Assembly: GCF_003254465.1 (NCBI RefSeq)
Contig: NZ_QDFI01000042.1
Coordinates: 1-37,660 of the forward strand
Length of the DNA stretch: 37,660 nt
Direction: 5' to 3'
Origin: Meridianimarinicoccus zhengii
GTDB taxonomy: Bacteria > Pseudomonadota > Alphaproteobacteria > Rhodobacterales > Rhodobacteraceae
Of the stretch, positions 8,023 through 17,414 are shown one piece after another. The notes beneath the pieces are model-generated. The model ran no database searches. It saw nothing but the letters and a program-made list of their open reading frames with translations, and had not been told where the DNA came from. Numbering within the stretch: position 1 is the first letter of the stretch; the number at the start of each line of letters is the position of its first letter. The position numbers and the translations under genes were made by a program.

Positions 8023-9296
8023 CACCGCAAGCCGCGGTCGCAGGGGCGCTGGACCGTCACCTGCCGGGCGGGCCGGCAAGGGTCGGTGTCGCGGTATCGG
8101 GCGGCGGGGACTCCATGGCGCTGATGGTGCTGCTGGCGCAGGCCGTGGCGGCGCGCGGCGGGGTGCTGCGGGCGGTGACGGTCGATCACGGGTTGCGGCC
8201 CGGATCGGCGACGGAGGCGGCGCTTGCCGCCGACGCTGCGGCCCGGCTTGGTATCCGGCACGATACGCTTCACTGGCGCGACGGTGACCCCGCGGGCTGG
8301 GACGGGCGCGGCAACCTTCAGGCGCGCGCACGCGCCGCACGGCTTGGCGCCTTGCGCGACTGGGCCGCAGCGCATGGGCTGACCCATGTCTGCCTTGGCC
8401 ACACCATGGACGACCAGGCCGAAACGGTGCTGATGCGGCTAGCGCGCGGGTCGGGGGTGGACGGGCTGGCGGGCATGGCAGAGGCCCGCCGCGAAGGCAC
8501 GGACGGGCCGGTCTGGCTGCGTCCCCTGCTGACCCAGCGCCGCGGCGCCCTGCGCGACGTGCTGCGCGAAGCCGGGGTGGTATGGGCGGAAGACCCTTCG
8601 AACACCGACAAAAGATTCGACCGGGTGCGGGTGCGCGCGATGCTGGCCGATCCGGTGCTTGCCGGGTTCGACGTACCCACGCTGGCCGCGACGGCCGAAC
8701 GCATGGCGGCGGCCCGTGCGGTGTTGTGGCAGGCCGCGCAGGATGCCGCAACGACCCATGCCGTCGCGGATCACGGCGCAATCGGTTTTGACCGCGCCGC
8801 TTTTGCCGCCCTGCCCGACGACACGCGCTGGCGACTGCTGGCGTCGGCGGTGCGCCGGGTGGCGGATCTGCCCTATCGCCCGCGCCTTGCCGCGCTGGTC
8901 CGGGCCGAAAACGCTGCGCTGACGGGCACGCCCGCAACGGTGGCGGGCTGCGTGCTCAGCGCGGCACGGGGCCGCATCTGGGTCGACCGCGAACCGGCGG
9001 CGCTGGCCGGCCGCGCCGCTCCCGCACCGGGGCTGTGGGACGGTCGCTGGCGGATCGACGGCCCGGACCGCGGACTGATCCTTGCGGCACTTGGTCCGGA
9101 GGGGCTGGCGCAATCGCCAGGCTGGCGCAAGGCAGGTTTCCGGCGGCGCGCGATCCTGACCGCGCCGGGTGTCTGGGATGGCCCCCGCCTCGTCGCCGCG
9201 CCGACCCTGTCCGGCTGCGGCCCGACAGCGCCGGACTGGTCTTCGCAGCCGCTTTGGGATACCTTGTCGTTCTGTGACGCGCTGCGCCCGGATTGA
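8019..9296 (+). CDS. tilS: tRNA(Ile)-lysidine synthetase TilS
   Basis: Modifies C34 of the CAU-anticodon tRNA-Ile to lysidine with ATP and lysine, which lets the tRNA read AUA codons. The N-terminal PP-loop nucleotide-binding motif SGGGDS is at residues 27-32. The protein continues with DHGLRPGS (47-54) and [20 protein letters not shown], all typical of TilS. It has 425 residues, near the size of the E. coli protein. Translation starts at GTG 8019, overlapping the cpoB stop by 4 nt (GTGA), so coupling is likely. TilS between cpoB and ftsH is a common alphaproteobacterial order. Confidence 0.95.
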   Translation: MTPQAAVAGALDRHLPGGPARVGVAVSGGGDSMALMVLLAQAVAARGGVLRAVTVDHGLRPGSATEAALAADAAARLGIRHDTLHWRDGDPAGWDGRGNLQARARAARLGALRDWAAAHGLTHVCLGHTMDDQAETVLMRLARGSGVDGLAGMAEARREGTDGPVWLRPLLTQRRGALRDVLREAGVVWAEDPSNTDKRFDRVRVRAMLADPVLAGFDVPTLAATAERMAAARAVLWQAAQDAATTHAVADHGAIGFDRAAFAALPDDTRWRLLASAVRRVADLPYRPRLAALVRAENAALTGTPATVAGCVLSAARGRIWVDREPAALAGRAAPAPGLWDGRWRIDGPDRGLILAALGPEGLAQSPGWRKAGFRRRAILTAPGVWDGPRLVAAPTLSGCGPTAPDWSSQPLWDTLSFCDALRPD

Positions 9297-9325
9297 ACTG
9301 CGCCACCGGATGTCTATGTCTAGGC
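9293..9325 (+). promoter_or_regulatory. Possible ftsH promoter
   Basis: Overlapping the tilS stop codon are TTGAAC (9293-9298) and, after 16 bases, TATGTC (9315-9320), with CTAGGC at 9320-9325. ftsH often has its own heat-shock promoter in other bacteria. The match here is weak, and read-through from tilS may be enough. Confidence 0.25.
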
Positions 9326-9370
9326 CAAGACAGGCGGCATGGACCGCCGACCATTAAGGAGAGAACCCCC

Positions 9371-11296
9371 TTGGGAAACGCCCGTAACATCGCCTTCTGG
9401 GTCGTGCTGTTCCTGCTGATCCTCGCCCTGTTCAACCTGTTCAGCGGCGGTCAGTCCACGATGTCTTCCCGGTCGCTCAGCTATTCGGAATTCGTCAACC
9501 GCGTCGAATCCGGCGAGGTGAGCACGGTCACGCTCGACGGCGAAAAGGTCATGTTCCGCGGCAGCGACGGGCAGGATTACGTGACCATCGTGCCGCAGGG
9601 CACGGAGGTGACGGAGCGTCTGCTGAACAACGAAGTGACGGTGAACGCGCGGCCGCAAGAACAGTCCGGCTTCACGACGCTTCTGATGACCTTCCTGCCC
9701 TTCCTGCTGCTGATCGGCGTGTGGATCTATTTCATGAACCGCATGCAGGGCGGCGGGCGCGGTGGCGCCATGGGCTTCGGCAAGTCCAAGGCCAAGCTGC
9801 TGACCGAAAAGCATGGCCGCGTCACCTTCGACGACGTGGCGGGCATCGACGAGGCCAAGGAAGAGCTTGAAGAAATCGTCGAATTCTTGCGCAATCCGCA
9901 GAAATTCTCGCGCCTCGGCGGCAAGATCCCCAAGGGTGCCCTTCTCGTGGGCCCTCCCGGCACCGGCAAGACGCTCCTCGCCCGCGCCATCGCTGGCGAG
10001 GCGGGCGTGCCGTTCTTCACCATCTCGGGCTCCGACTTCGTGGAAATGTTCGTGGGTGTCGGTGCATCCCGTGTGCGCGACATGTTCGAGCAAGCCAAGA
10101 AGAACGCGCCCTGCATCGTGTTCATCGACGAGATTGACGCCGTGGGCCGGTCGCGCGGTGTGGGTTATGGCGGCGGCAACGACGAGCGCGAACAGACGCT
10201 GAACCAGCTTCTGGTGGAAATGGACGGGTTCGAGGCCAACGAGGGCATCATCATCGTCGCGGCCACGAACCGGCCCGACGTGCTCGACCCCGCGCTCTTG
10301 CGCCCCGGCCGTTTCGACCGGCAGGTGCAGGTGCCCAACCCCGACATCAAGGGGCGCGAGCGTATCTTGGGCGTCCATGCGCGCAAGGTGCCGCTGGGCC
10401 CGAATGTCGATCTGCGCATCATCGCGCGCGGCACGCCGGGTTTCTCGGGCGCGGACCTCGCCAATCTGGTGAACGAGGCGGCGCTGATGGCGGCACGGAT
10501 CGGGCGGCGGTTTGTCACGATGGACGATTTCGAGAACGCCAAGGACAAGGTGATGATGGGGGCCGAACGCCGGTCCATGGTCATGACCGAGGACGAGAAG
10601 AAGCTGACCGCCTATCACGAGGCCGGGCACGCCGTCGTGGGGCTGTATGTCCCGCAGCACGATCCGATCCACAAGGCGACCATCATCCCGCGCGGGCGCG
10701 CGTTGGGTCTGGTGATGTCGCTGCCGGAACGGGATCAGCTTTCGGTCAGCTACACCAAGTACAAGTCCAAGATCGCCATGGCGATGGGCGGCAAGGTGGC
10801 CGAAGAATTGATCTTCGGGAAGGAAAACGTGACGTCGGGCGCGGCGTCGGACATCCAGCAGGTGTCCAAGATCGCGCGCGCCATGGTGACCCAGTTCGGC
10901 TTTTCCGACGATCTCGGAAATATCGACTATGCCAACCAGCAGGAAAGCTATCTTGGGGCCTATCAGGGCGCGTCGAACAATTCAGCCGAGACCCAGCAGA
11001 AGATCGACGCGGAAGTGCGCCGGCTGGTGGACGAAGGTTACGAGACCGCCAAACGCATCCTGACCGAACACGCCGAAGAGCATCATCGGCTGGCCGAGGC
11101 GCTGCTGGAATACGAAACCCTCACCGGCCCCGAGATCCGCAAGGTGATGAACGGCGAACCACTCAACCGCGGCGATGACGACAGCGACAGCCCGTCGGGA
11201 AATGTCGCATCGCTCGGTGCGATCCCCAAGACCAAGCCGAAGGCACGGCCGTCGGACGACGGCCCCGCCGGGCCGGAGCCCGAACCGACCGCCTGA
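9371..11296 (+). CDS. ftsH: ATP-dependent zinc metalloprotease FtsH
   Basis: Membrane-anchored AAA+ protease for quality control of membrane proteins and turnover of regulators such as heat-shock sigma factor. Starting at TTG 9371, the product has 641 residues: membrane segment about 7-25, a periplasmic domain, second segment about 103-122, Walker A GPPGTGKT (194-201), Walker B IVFIDEID (249-256), the second region of homology ending RPGRFDR, and zinc site HEAGH (416-420). The TTG is chosen because AAGGAGA lies 8 bases before it and the N-terminus [20 protein letters not shown] matches the family. The earlier in-frame codon at 9293 adds an unlikely Cys-rich leader. The C-terminal tail is Pro/acid-rich and disordered. 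Confidence 0.97.
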   Translation: MGNARNIAFWVVLFLLILALFNLFSGGQSTMSSRSLSYSEFVNRVESGEVSTVTLDGEKVMFRGSDGQDYVTIVPQGTEVTERLLNNEVTVNARPQEQSGFTTLLMTFLPFLLLIGVWIYFMNRMQGGGRGGAMGFGKSKAKLLTEKHGRVTFDDVAGIDEAKEELEEIVEFLRNPQKFSRLGGKIPKGALLVGPPGTGKTLLARAIAGEAGVPFFTISGSDFVEMFVGVGASRVRDMFEQAKKNAPCIVFIDEIDAVGRSRGVGYGGGNDEREQTLNQLLVEMDGFEANEGIIIVAATNRPDVLDPALLRPGRFDRQVQVPNPDIKGRERILGVHARKVPLGPNVDLRIIARGTPGFSGADLANLVNEAALMAARIGRRFVTMDDFENAKDKVMMGAERRSMVMTEDEKKLTAYHEAGHAVVGLYVPQHDPIHKATIIPRGRALGLVMSLPERDQLSVSYTKYKSKIAMAMGGKVAEELIFGKENVTSGAASDIQQVSKIARAMVTQFGFSDDLGNIDYANQQESYLGAYQGASNNSAETQQKIDAEVRRLVDEGYETAKRILTEHAEEHHRLAEALLEYETLTGPEIRKVMNGEPLNRGDDDSDSPSGNVASLGAIPKTKPKARPSDDGPAGPEPEPTA

Positions 11297-11318
11297 CAGG
11301 CTGCCTCCGACCATCCAG

Positions 11319-11345
11319 ACGGCCCCACGATGTGGGGCCGTTTTC
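11319..11345 (+). terminator. Rho-independent terminator after ftsH
   Basis: A perfect 9-bp stem, CGGCCCCAC at 11320-11328 and GTGGGGCCG at 11332-11340 with loop GAT, is followed by TTTTC. It sits 23 bases after the ftsH stop and closes the tol-tilS-ftsH transcription unit. It is the clearest intrinsic terminator in the window. Confidence 0.9.
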
Positions 11346-11347
11346 GT

Positions 11348-11375
11348 TTGCGGAGCCTGTCGCGAGCGACTAGCA
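11348..11375 (+). promoter_or_regulatory. Likely promoter of the CorA-type gene
   Basis: TTGCGG at 11348-11353 and CTAGCA at 11370-11375 are separated by 16 bases, directly after the ftsH terminator. The -10 element lies 33 bases before the ATG at 11409. The same TTGC...CTAG form is seen before rpoZ and folK. Placement between a terminator and a gene start supports it. Confidence 0.45.
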
Positions 11376-11408
11376 CTCGGGCAAGTGTCGGCAAACGGAA
11401 GGCGGACG

Positions 11409-12386
11409 ATGCTCACATCCTATGGCCTCGCGGACGGGCGGCTGACGGTGGCACCGGACGGTCAGACGGACGACGACGCACCCGTTCCGATCTGGCACGA
11501 CCTTCTGTCGCCAAGCCGGGACGAATTGCGCATCCTGTCGGACAGGCTGGGCGTGGACCTGCCGAGCCAAGCGGAAATGCAGGAAATCGAACTGTCCGCG
11601 CGCCTTTACGTGGAGGACGGCGCCGTCTTCATGACCGCCAGTGTCCTGTCCGCCCTCGATACGGCGGAACCTGTCATGGCCCCGCTGACCTTCGTGCTGA
11701 CGGACAGCGCCGTGATTACACTGCGCTACCACGAACCGCGCGCGATCACGACCTTCACCCGCCGTGCGGCGCGCAGCGCCATGGACTGCAACACGCCGCA
11801 GCAACTGCTCGTGTCGCTTCTCGACGCCATCGTGGAACGCATCGCGGACGTGCTCGAACGCGAGAGCGCCACGCTCGACCGGATCGCACGCGAGATCTTC
11901 CGCAAGGACGCCACCAACCCGCGCGGCGGGGTCGACCTTGCCGCGATGCTGGGGGAGATCGGCCGCCGGGGGGAGCTGAATTCCAAGCTTCAGGAAAGTC
12001 TCGTGACGCTCGACCGGATCGCGGCGTTCCTGAGCCAGCTGTCGCTCGGGCGGACACTTCCGAAGAGCGCCCGCGCGCGCCTCAAGAGCCTGTCGCGCGA
12101 TGTCCGATCGCTGACGGACCATGCTGGCTTCCAGGCAGGCAAGGTCACCTTCCTGCTGGATGCGACGCTCGGACTCGTGAACATCCAGCAGAACGGGATC
12201 ATCAAGATCTTCTCGGTCGCCGCGGTGGTGTTCCTGCCGCCCACGATGATCGCGTCAGTCTACGGCATGAATTTCGAAGTCATGCCGGAACTGCGCTGGC
12301 CGCTCGGTTATCCCTTCGCACTGAGCCTTATGGTCCTGTCCGCGGTCTTGCCCTATTTCTATTTTAAGCGGCGCGGATGGCTTTGA
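11409..12386 (+). CDS. CorA family divalent metal ion (Mg2+) transporter
   Basis: Inner-membrane channel-type transporter for Mg2+ or Co2+. The 325-residue protein has the large soluble N-terminal domain and long helices of the family. Two C-terminal membrane segments (about 266-286 and 299-319) flank the signature GMN in VYGMNFEVMPEL. GMN favours CorA over ZntB-type relatives, which usually carry GIN. The ATG at 11409 is chosen over an upstream in-frame start near 11175, which lies inside ftsH and across the terminator. GGAAGG lies just before this ATG. The gene appears to be a single transcription unit. Confidence 0.93.
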   Translation: MLTSYGLADGRLTVAPDGQTDDDAPVPIWHDLLSPSRDELRILSDRLGVDLPSQAEMQEIELSARLYVEDGAVFMTASVLSALDTAEPVMAPLTFVLTDSAVITLRYHEPRAITTFTRRAARSAMDCNTPQQLLVSLLDAIVERIADVLERESATLDRIAREIFRKDATNPRGGVDLAAMLGEIGRRGELNSKLQESLVTLDRIAAFLSQLSLGRTLPKSARARLKSLSRDVRSLTDHAGFQAGKVTFLLDATLGLVNIQQNGIIKIFSVAAVVFLPPTMIASVYGMNFEVMPELRWPLGYPFALSLMVLSAVLPYFYFKRRGWL

Positions 12387-12418
12387 CCGGGCACGGGCAC
12401 CGGTGGACGGCCTGGATG

Positions 12419-12475
12419 CCGGTCCGGCAACGCCCCGGTCCGGAATGACAACAGCAAGAGGCCGGACCGGACCGG
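12419..12475 (+). promoter_or_regulatory. fhs leader with competing GC-rich inverted repeats
   Basis: The 107-base corA-fhs gap holds two identical left arms, CCGGTCCGG at 12419-12427 and 12435-12443. It also holds two overlapping right arms CCGGACCGG (12462-12470 and 12467-12475). Each left arm can pair perfectly with each right arm, and the ribosome-binding site (GGGAGGA, 12479-12485) follows within a few bases. Mutually exclusive hairpins next to a ribosome-binding site suggest an attenuator or RNA switch, or protein-binding sites in DNA. No known riboswitch class was recognised. Confidence 0.4.
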
Positions 12476-12493
12476 CTCGGGAGGATAGCCACC

Positions 12494-14170
12494 ATGACAT
12501 TCCCATCGGATATCGACATCGCGCGCGCGGCCACCAAGCGCCCGATCCACGAGATCGGCGCGAAGCTGGACATTCCCGCCGAGGCCCTTCTGCCCTTCGG
12601 CCATGACAAGGCGAAGCTGTCCGCCGATTTCATCGCCGGCCTCGCGGATCGACCCGATGGCAAGCTGGTGCTGGTGACGGCGATCAACCCGACCCCGGCT
12701 GGGGAGGGAAAAACGACGACGACCGTGGGTCTCGGAGATGGTCTTCAGGCGATCGGCAAGCGCGCGGCGATCTGCATCCGAGAGGCATCTCTAGGCCCCT
12801 GCTTCGGCATGAAGGGCGGTGCCGCGGGCGGCGGGCATGCGCAGGTGGTGCCCATGGAGGACATCAATCTTCATTTTACCGGCGATTTCCATGCCATCAC
12901 CTCGGCGCACAACCTGCTGGCCGCGCTCATCGACAACCACATCCACTGGGGCAATGCGCTGGGGATCGATGCGCGGCGCGTGGTCTGGCGGCGCGTGCTG
13001 GACATGAACGACCGCGCACTGCGCGACGTGGTGACGTCGCTGGGGGGCGTGGCCAACGGCTATCCGCGGCAGACCGGGTTCGACATCACCGTCGCGTCCG
13101 AGGTCATGGCGATCCTGTGTCTTGCGACCGACATGGATGACCTGCAACGGCGGCTGGGCGACATCATCGTCGCCTACACGCGCGACCGCGAGCCGGTCAC
13201 GGCCCGCGACCTGAAAGCGGATGGTGCGATGGCGGTGCTGCTTCAACAGGCGCTGCAACCCAACCTCGTGCAGACGCTGGAACATACGCCCGCCTTCGTC
13301 CATGGCGGCCCCTTCGCCAATATCGCCCATGGCTGCAATTCCGTTCTGGCGACCCGTAGCGCGCTGAAACTGGCAGATTACGTCGTGACGGAGGCCGGGT
13401 TCGGCGCCGACCTCGGCGCCGAGAAATTCCTGAACATCAAGTGCCGCAAAGCCGGTCTCGCCCCCGATTGCGCGGTGCTCGTGGCGACGGTGCGCGCCCT
13501 GAAGATGAACGGCGGCGTGGCCAAGGCCGATCTGGGTACCGAGAACGTCGCGGCAGTGACGGCGGGCTGCGACAACCTCGCCCGGCATCTGGAGAACCTG
13601 CGCGGTTTCGGCGTGCCCGTGGTCGTGGCGATCAACCATTTCGCGGGCGACACTGACGCGGAAATCGCCGCCGTGCAGGCCCGCGTGGCCGAACTGGGGT
13701 CCGAGGCCGTCCTGTGCCGCCATTGGGGCGAAGGATCGGCCGGAATCACCGATCTTGCGGAACGAGTCGTCGCCATCGCCGAAGGCGGGACGGCAAAATT
13801 CGCGCCGCTCTACCCCGACGAGATGCGGCTTGCCGACAAGATCGACACGATTGCCCGGCGCATCTATCGCGCCGATGGCGTGCAGATGGATGACCGGTTG
13901 CGCAAGCAGTTGGCCGACTGGGAAGCCGCGGGATACGGGCGTCTCCCGATCTGCATGGCCAAGACGCAATACAGCTTCACCACCGATCCCGAACGCCGCG
14001 GCGCACCGACAGGCTTCACGCTCCCGATACGGGATTTGCGGCTCAGCGCCGGGGCGGGCTTCGTCGTGGCGATCTGCGGCGAGATCATGACCATGCCCGG
14101 CCTGCCCCGCATGCCTGCCGCCGAAAGCATCGGGATCGACGATGACGGTTTTGTCGCAGGGCTGTTCTAG
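12494..14170 (+). CDS. fhs: Formate-tetrahydrofolate ligase
   Basis: Joins formate to tetrahydrofolate with ATP to make 10-formyl-tetrahydrofolate for purine, formyl-Met and C1 metabolism. The 558-residue protein has the glycine-rich ATP site [15 protein letters not shown] (66-80). It also has the family blocks [54 protein letters not shown] and VVVAINHF. The length matches the family (about 555-560). A GGAGGATAGCC ribosome-binding site precedes the ATG. Preceded by an unusual structured leader; followed 72 bases later by a chorismate mutase gene in the same direction. Confidence 0.97.
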   Translation: MTFPSDIDIARAATKRPIHEIGAKLDIPAEALLPFGHDKAKLSADFIAGLADRPDGKLVLVTAINPTPAGEGKTTTTVGLGDGLQAIGKRAAICIREASLGPCFGMKGGAAGGGHAQVVPMEDINLHFTGDFHAITSAHNLLAALIDNHIHWGNALGIDARRVVWRRVLDMNDRALRDVVTSLGGVANGYPRQTGFDITVASEVMAILCLATDMDDLQRRLGDIIVAYTRDREPVTARDLKADGAMAVLLQQALQPNLVQTLEHTPAFVHGGPFANIAHGCNSVLATRSALKLADYVVTEAGFGADLGAEKFLNIKCRKAGLAPDCAVLVATVRALKMNGGVAKADLGTENVAAVTAGCDNLARHLENLRGFGVPVVVAINHFAGDTDAEIAAVQARVAELGSEAVLCRHWGEGSAGITDLAERVVAIAEGGTAKFAPLYPDEMRLADKIDTIARRIYRADGVQMDDRLRKQLADWEAAGYGRLPICMAKTQYSFTTDPERRGAPTGFTLPIRDLRLSAGAGFVVAICGEIMTMPGLPRMPAAESIGIDDDGFVAGLF

Positions 14171-14242
14171 CCACATCCCGGCGCTGGCGCCTAGATGACA
14201 CGTGGTGTTTGCGCGCCGCGTGGAGACGAGGAAGGAAGATCC

Positions 14243-14575
14243 ATGTCCGGAGGAACCGATGACCGGCCGGAAATCGCGCCGGAAACCTGCACCACGATGG
14301 CTGAACTGCGCGCCGTCATTGACCGGATCGACGACGATCTGGTGTCGCTGATGGCCGCGCGGCAGGCGTGCATCGACCGCGCGGCAGAGATCAAGGCTTC
14401 TGAGGGTCTTCCCGCGCATATCCCCGAGAGGGTGAGCGAGGTGCTGGACCGCGTCCGAGCCAGGGCGCAGACGACGAAACTGGACCCGGATCTTGCAGTG
14501 CTGATCTGGCGCAGCATGATCGACTGGTCGATCATGCGCGAGGAAACGGCGATGTCGATGAAGAAGAAGGACTGA
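14243..14575 (+). CDS. Chorismate mutase (AroQ/PchB fold), monofunctional
   Basis: Small all-helical enzyme that converts chorismate to prephenate in Phe/Tyr synthesis. The 110-residue protein has the AroQ core: helix 1 with LRAVIDRIDDDLVSLMAARQACIDRAAEIKAS and later RVSEVLDRVRARA, which place the expected Arg and Lys ligands, then a C-terminal helix IWRSMIDWSIMREE. The PchB-like isochorismate-pyruvate lyase is related and cannot be fully excluded, but no siderophore genes are nearby. The ATG at 14243 has a good AAGGAAG site and is preferred over 14195, 48 bases upstream. It converges on ybgC with only 15 bases between stop codons. Confidence 0.85.
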   Translation: MSGGTDDRPEIAPETCTTMAELRAVIDRIDDDLVSLMAARQACIDRAAEIKASEGLPAHIPERVSEVLDRVRARAQTTKLDPDLAVLIWRSMIDWSIMREETAMSMKKKD

Positions 14576-14590
14576 ACGGCCGCCCGCGCC

Positions 14591-14980
14591 TCAGGCGGTC
14601 AGCGCAGCGCGCAGAGCGGAAGGCAGGCGCGCGGGGCGGCCATCGGCGTGCAGCGCGGCCACCGTGACCACGGCCTGCGCCAACAGCGTATCGCCCCGCA
14701 GAACATCCTGCGTCATCACAACCCGCGCGCCGCGCAGGTCACGTACTGCTGTCGCCACCGTCAGCAGATCGTCGAACAGTGCCGGGGCGCGGTAGTCGAT
14801 CTCGACCCGCCGCACGACGAACACGATACCAGTCTCGCGCCGCAGCGCCGCCTGGTCCACGCCCTGCGCGCGCAGGAATTCCGACCGCCCCCGTTCGATG
14901 AATTTCAGGTAGTTCGCGTAATAGACGATCCCGGCGAGGTCCGTGTCCTCGTAGTAGACGCGCAGGGTGTGGGTGTGCAT
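14591..14980 (-). CDS. ybgC: Acyl-CoA thioesterase YbgC (Tol-Pal associated)
   Basis: Hot-dog-fold thioesterase that hydrolyses acyl-CoA or acyl-ACP at the inner membrane and usually travels with the tol genes. The 129-residue product begins at ATG 14980 and carries the 4-hydroxybenzoyl-CoA thioesterase-type signature YYEDTDLAGIVYYANYLKF, with the catalytic Asp in DLAG, then ERGRSEFLR. An in-frame upstream start (15094) would overlap the preceding gene and add an unrelated leader. It is the last gene of the ruvCAB run, 16 bases after the 215-residue protein. In this window it is about 11.5 kb from tolQ and in opposite orientation. Confidence 0.93.
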   Translation of the reverse strand: MHTHTLRVYYEDTDLAGIVYYANYLKFIERGRSEFLRAQGVDQAALRRETGIVFVVRRVEIDYRAPALFDDLLTVATAVRDLRGARVVMTQDVLRGDTLLAQAVVTVAALHADGRPARLPSALRAALTA

Positions 14981-14996
14981 GGCCGACCCCGGAAAC

Positions 14997-15644
14997 CTAG
15001 TTGAATTTCTGGATTGCGCCGGTGCGCGCGTAAAGCCGCAGCGCGTGGCTCGGGTCCCGGGCGGCCGGCGGCAGGACCGGGTCATATGCAGCACGGATCA
15101 GCGCGGCGATATCGGGGCGCAGCAGCACCGTGCCGTCCGGCCCTTGCACCAGTGCCGCGCGATTGGTGAAGGCACGGTCAGACCACAGCAAGACCGACTG
15201 CACCATCTGCTGCATGGCCAGCGTGCCCGCGTCGAGCGACGCCAACTGGTCGTCCATACACAGGAAGACGAAGCACGCCTTGATCCCGCCATCGGCATCG
15301 AAGCGAAAGATGCGGTACTGGTTGGCATCTGCGGCCGCTAGCCGATCCACCAGCGGGCCAAGGTCCGGAACCAGCCGATCGAGATTCGGGGTATCGGTCA
15401 GTTCGCCCCAGTCACGCACGAAGAACACCATCAGGTTCGCGCCAAGCTCCGGGTCCGTGTCGGCCAGGGGCAGCTTGGCCAGTTCGGCAACCGCCGCGAT
15501 GCCACCCTTGATCGCGGGCAGCGAGGCATCGGTGACCCCGAACACCACGGGGGCAATGGGGCGTCCCCAGCGCGCAAACAGGTAGCTGCCATCGGCGCGG
15601 GTGAACAGCGCCGTGATGGCGTCGGGCGTCAGGTCGGGAAGCAT
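14997..15644 (-). CDS. Uncharacterised 215-residue protein between ruvB and ybgC
   Basis: I do not recognise a named family. The frame is solid: it is the only long frame filling the gap between ruvB and ybgC, in the same direction, with codon use like its neighbours. The product has no clear signal peptide or membrane segment. Features seen are DLTPDAITALFTRADGSYLFARWGRPIAP (1-29, two runs), VVFGVTDASLPAIKGGIAAVAELA, LMVFFVRDWGEL, YRIFRFDADGGIKACFVFLCMDD and a C-terminal RDPSHALRLYARTG. The alternating strands and helices suggest a compact alpha/beta protein. The ribosome-binding site is poor (AGAGGGG adjacent to the ATG). Probably conserved in Rhodobacteraceae; its role is unknown. Confidence 0.8.
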   Translation of the reverse strand: MLPDLTPDAITALFTRADGSYLFARWGRPIAPVVFGVTDASLPAIKGGIAAVAELAKLPLADTDPELGANLMVFFVRDWGELTDTPNLDRLVPDLGPLVDRLAAADANQYRIFRFDADGGIKACFVFLCMDDQLASLDAGTLAMQQMVQSVLLWSDRAFTNRAALVQGPDGTVLLRPDIAALIRAAYDPVLPPAARDPSHALRLYARTGAIQKFN

Positions 15645-15685
15645 CCCCTCTTATCGCGCGGCGACGGGCCACGGGCAAGGCGCCG

Positions 15686-16726
15686 TCAGTCGAAGAGCCC
15701 CCCCTGTGGGGCCGGTGCGGGCGCCGCCAGCCCGAGATGAAGCCACGCATCCCGCGCCAGCATCCGGCCCCGCGGGGTGCGCTGGACCAGCCCCTGTTGC
15801 AGCAGGAAGGGCTCGATTACCTCTTCGATGGCATCGCGGGATTCCGACAGGGCGGCGGACAGGGTCTCGATCCCCACGGGCCCGCCGCCGTAGTGGTCGG
15901 CCATCAGCCGCAGGTATCGCCGGTCCGCGCCATCCAGCCCCCGGTCGTCCACGCCTAGACGCGTCAGCGCGCTGTCCGCGATGGCCTTGTCGATGCGTCC
16001 GTCGCCTTCGACCACAGCGAAATCGACCACGCGGCGCAGCAACCGCCCGGCGATGCGCGGCGTTCCACGGGCACGGCGGGCGATTTCATGCACGCCGTCG
16101 CCGGTGGTCGGGACATCCATCAGCCGCGCCCCACGCGCCACGATCTGTTCCAGTTCCGGCACCGTGTAGAAATCGAGCCGCGTCGGGATTCCGAAGCGGT
16201 CGCGCAAGGGCGTCGTCAGCAGCCCCAGCCGTGTCGTTGCGCCGATCAGGGTGAAGGGCTGCAATTCGATCCGCACGGTGCGCGCAGCAGGCCCTTCACC
16301 GATCACGAGGTCCAGTTCGTAATCTTCCAGTGCGGGGTAGAGCACCTCTTCCACGGCGGGGTTCAGCCGGTGGATCTCGTCGATGAACAGCACGTCGCGC
16401 GCATCGAGATTGGTCAGGATCGCGGCGAGGTCCCCCGCCTTGGCCAGCACGGGGCCCGAGGTCATGCGGAAGTTCACGCCCAGTTCGCGCGCGATGATCT
16501 GCGCGAGCGTCGTCTTGCCCAGGCCCGGCGGGCCGTGGAACAGCGTGTGGTCCATCGCCTCGCCCCGCTGGCGGGCAGACTGGATGAAGATGCGAAGGTT
16601 CGCCCGCGCCTCCGCCTGCCCGGTGAAATCGTCCAGCGTCTGCGGACGCAGCGCGCGGTCCCGATCCTCGGGGCGCGGATCGGGGCGCAGGTCGGGATCG
16701 GGTTGCGGCGTGTCGGGCGCGGCCAT
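15686..16726 (-). CDS. ruvB: Holliday junction branch migration DNA helicase RuvB
   Basis: AAA+ hexameric motor that drives branch migration of Holliday junctions on the RuvA platform. The 346-residue protein has Walker A GPPGLGKT (65-72), Walker B with [10 protein letters not shown], an arginine-rich sensor region, and a C-terminal winged helix with [15 protein letters not shown]. It starts at ATG 16726, 4 nt after the ruvA stop, with GAAGGA as ribosome-binding site. The in-frame TTG at 16747 would overlap ruvA and is rejected. The first 30 residues are Pro/Asp/Arg-rich and probably flexible. Confidence 0.97.
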   Translation of the reverse strand: MAAPDTPQPDPDLRPDPRPEDRDRALRPQTLDDFTGQAEARANLRIFIQSARQRGEAMDHTLFHGPPGLGKTTLAQIIARELGVNFRMTSGPVLAKAGDLAAILTNLDARDVLFIDEIHRLNPAVEEVLYPALEDYELDLVIGEGPAARTVRIELQPFTLIGATTRLGLLTTPLRDRFGIPTRLDFYTVPELEQIVARGARLMDVPTTGDGVHEIARRARGTPRIAGRLLRRVVDFAVVEGDGRIDKAIADSALTRLGVDDRGLDGADRRYLRLMADHYGGGPVGIETLSAALSESRDAIEEVIEPFLLQQGLVQRTPRGRMLARDAWLHLGLAAPAPAPQGGLFD

Positions 16727-16730
16727 CGGG

Positions 16731-17414
16731 TCAGTCCTTCGGCGCAAGAAGGCGCAGGGCCGCGCGGATCAGCGCCTCGGTCGTGGGGTCCGGCATGTCC
16801 GCGGCGGCACGGGTAACGGCAGCCGCAGCCTCGGACGGTGCGTAGCCGAGATTGCCAAGCGCCGACAGCGCATCGGACTGCGCGAGCGCGCGGTCGGGCG
16901 CGGCGGGTACCGGGGCCGCGTCGGTGTCCATCATCTCCGGCGATGGTGCGGTGGACGGCGCAGTGGCCGGGGCTGCGAGCGGCGCCCCGCCTGCGCCCGC
17001 CATCGCCATCACCGCCGGGGCCTTGTCGCGCAATTCGTTGACGATGCGCTGCGCGATCTTCGGACCGACGCCCGGCGCCGCCTTCACGGATGCCATGTCA
17101 CCAAGGGCGATGGCGCGGCTGACGCCTTCGGGACCGAGCGTGGACAGGATCGCCAGCGCAGCCTTGGCGCCCACGCCCTGCACCGTCGTCAGCAGCCGGT
17201 ACCATTCCTTTTCCGCAAGCGACGCGAAGCCGAAGAGCTGCAGCAGATCCTCGCGCACCAGCAGGTCGGTATGCAGCGACACGACGGCACCCGCGGGCGG
17301 CAGCCCCGCCAGCGTCCGGTCCGAGCAATGCACGATATACCCCACGCCCCCCACGTCGATCATCACGTGATCCGGGCCGCGATAGGCCAGGAATCCCGTC
17401 AACCGCCCGATCAT
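16731..17414 (-). CDS. ruvA: Holliday junction branch migration complex subunit RuvA
   Basis: RuvA binds the four-way junction and loads RuvB. The 227-residue protein has an N-terminal OB-fold ([20 protein letters not shown]), two helix-hairpin-helix motifs ([13 protein letters not shown] at 78-90; [16 protein letters not shown] at 113-128) and an unusually long Ala/Pro linker (about 131-180). The RuvB-binding C-terminal domain comes last ([21 protein letters not shown]). The ATG at 17414 overlaps the ruvC stop by 4 nt (ATGA). A longer open frame upstream is an extension into ruvC in another frame and is rejected. Confidence 0.97.
   Translation of the reverse strand: MIGRLTGFLAYRGPDHVMIDVGGVGYIVHCSDRTLAGLPPAGAVVSLHTDLLVREDLLQLFGFASLAEKEWYRLLTTVQGVGAKAALAILSTLGPEGVSRAIALGDMASVKAAPGVGPKIAQRIVNELRDKAPAVMAMAGAGGAPLAAPATAPSTAPSPEMMDTDAAPVPAAPDRALAQSDALSALGNLGYAPSEAAAAVTRAAADMPDPTTEALIRAALRLLAPKD

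Noticed and set aside
12385-12485. ZTP/pfl riboswitch upstream of fhs
   Set aside because: fhs is a known ZTP-riboswitch target in other bacteria, and bits such as CACCGGTGG and GCCTGG look superficially similar, but the conserved order of the ZTP core could not be laid out here. Kept only as an unnamed structured leader.
14171-14242. Extended start of the chorismate mutase at 14195
   Set aside because: It would add 16 residues (MTRGVCAPRGDEEGRS) unrelated to the family, while the ATG at 14243 has an AAGGAAG site.
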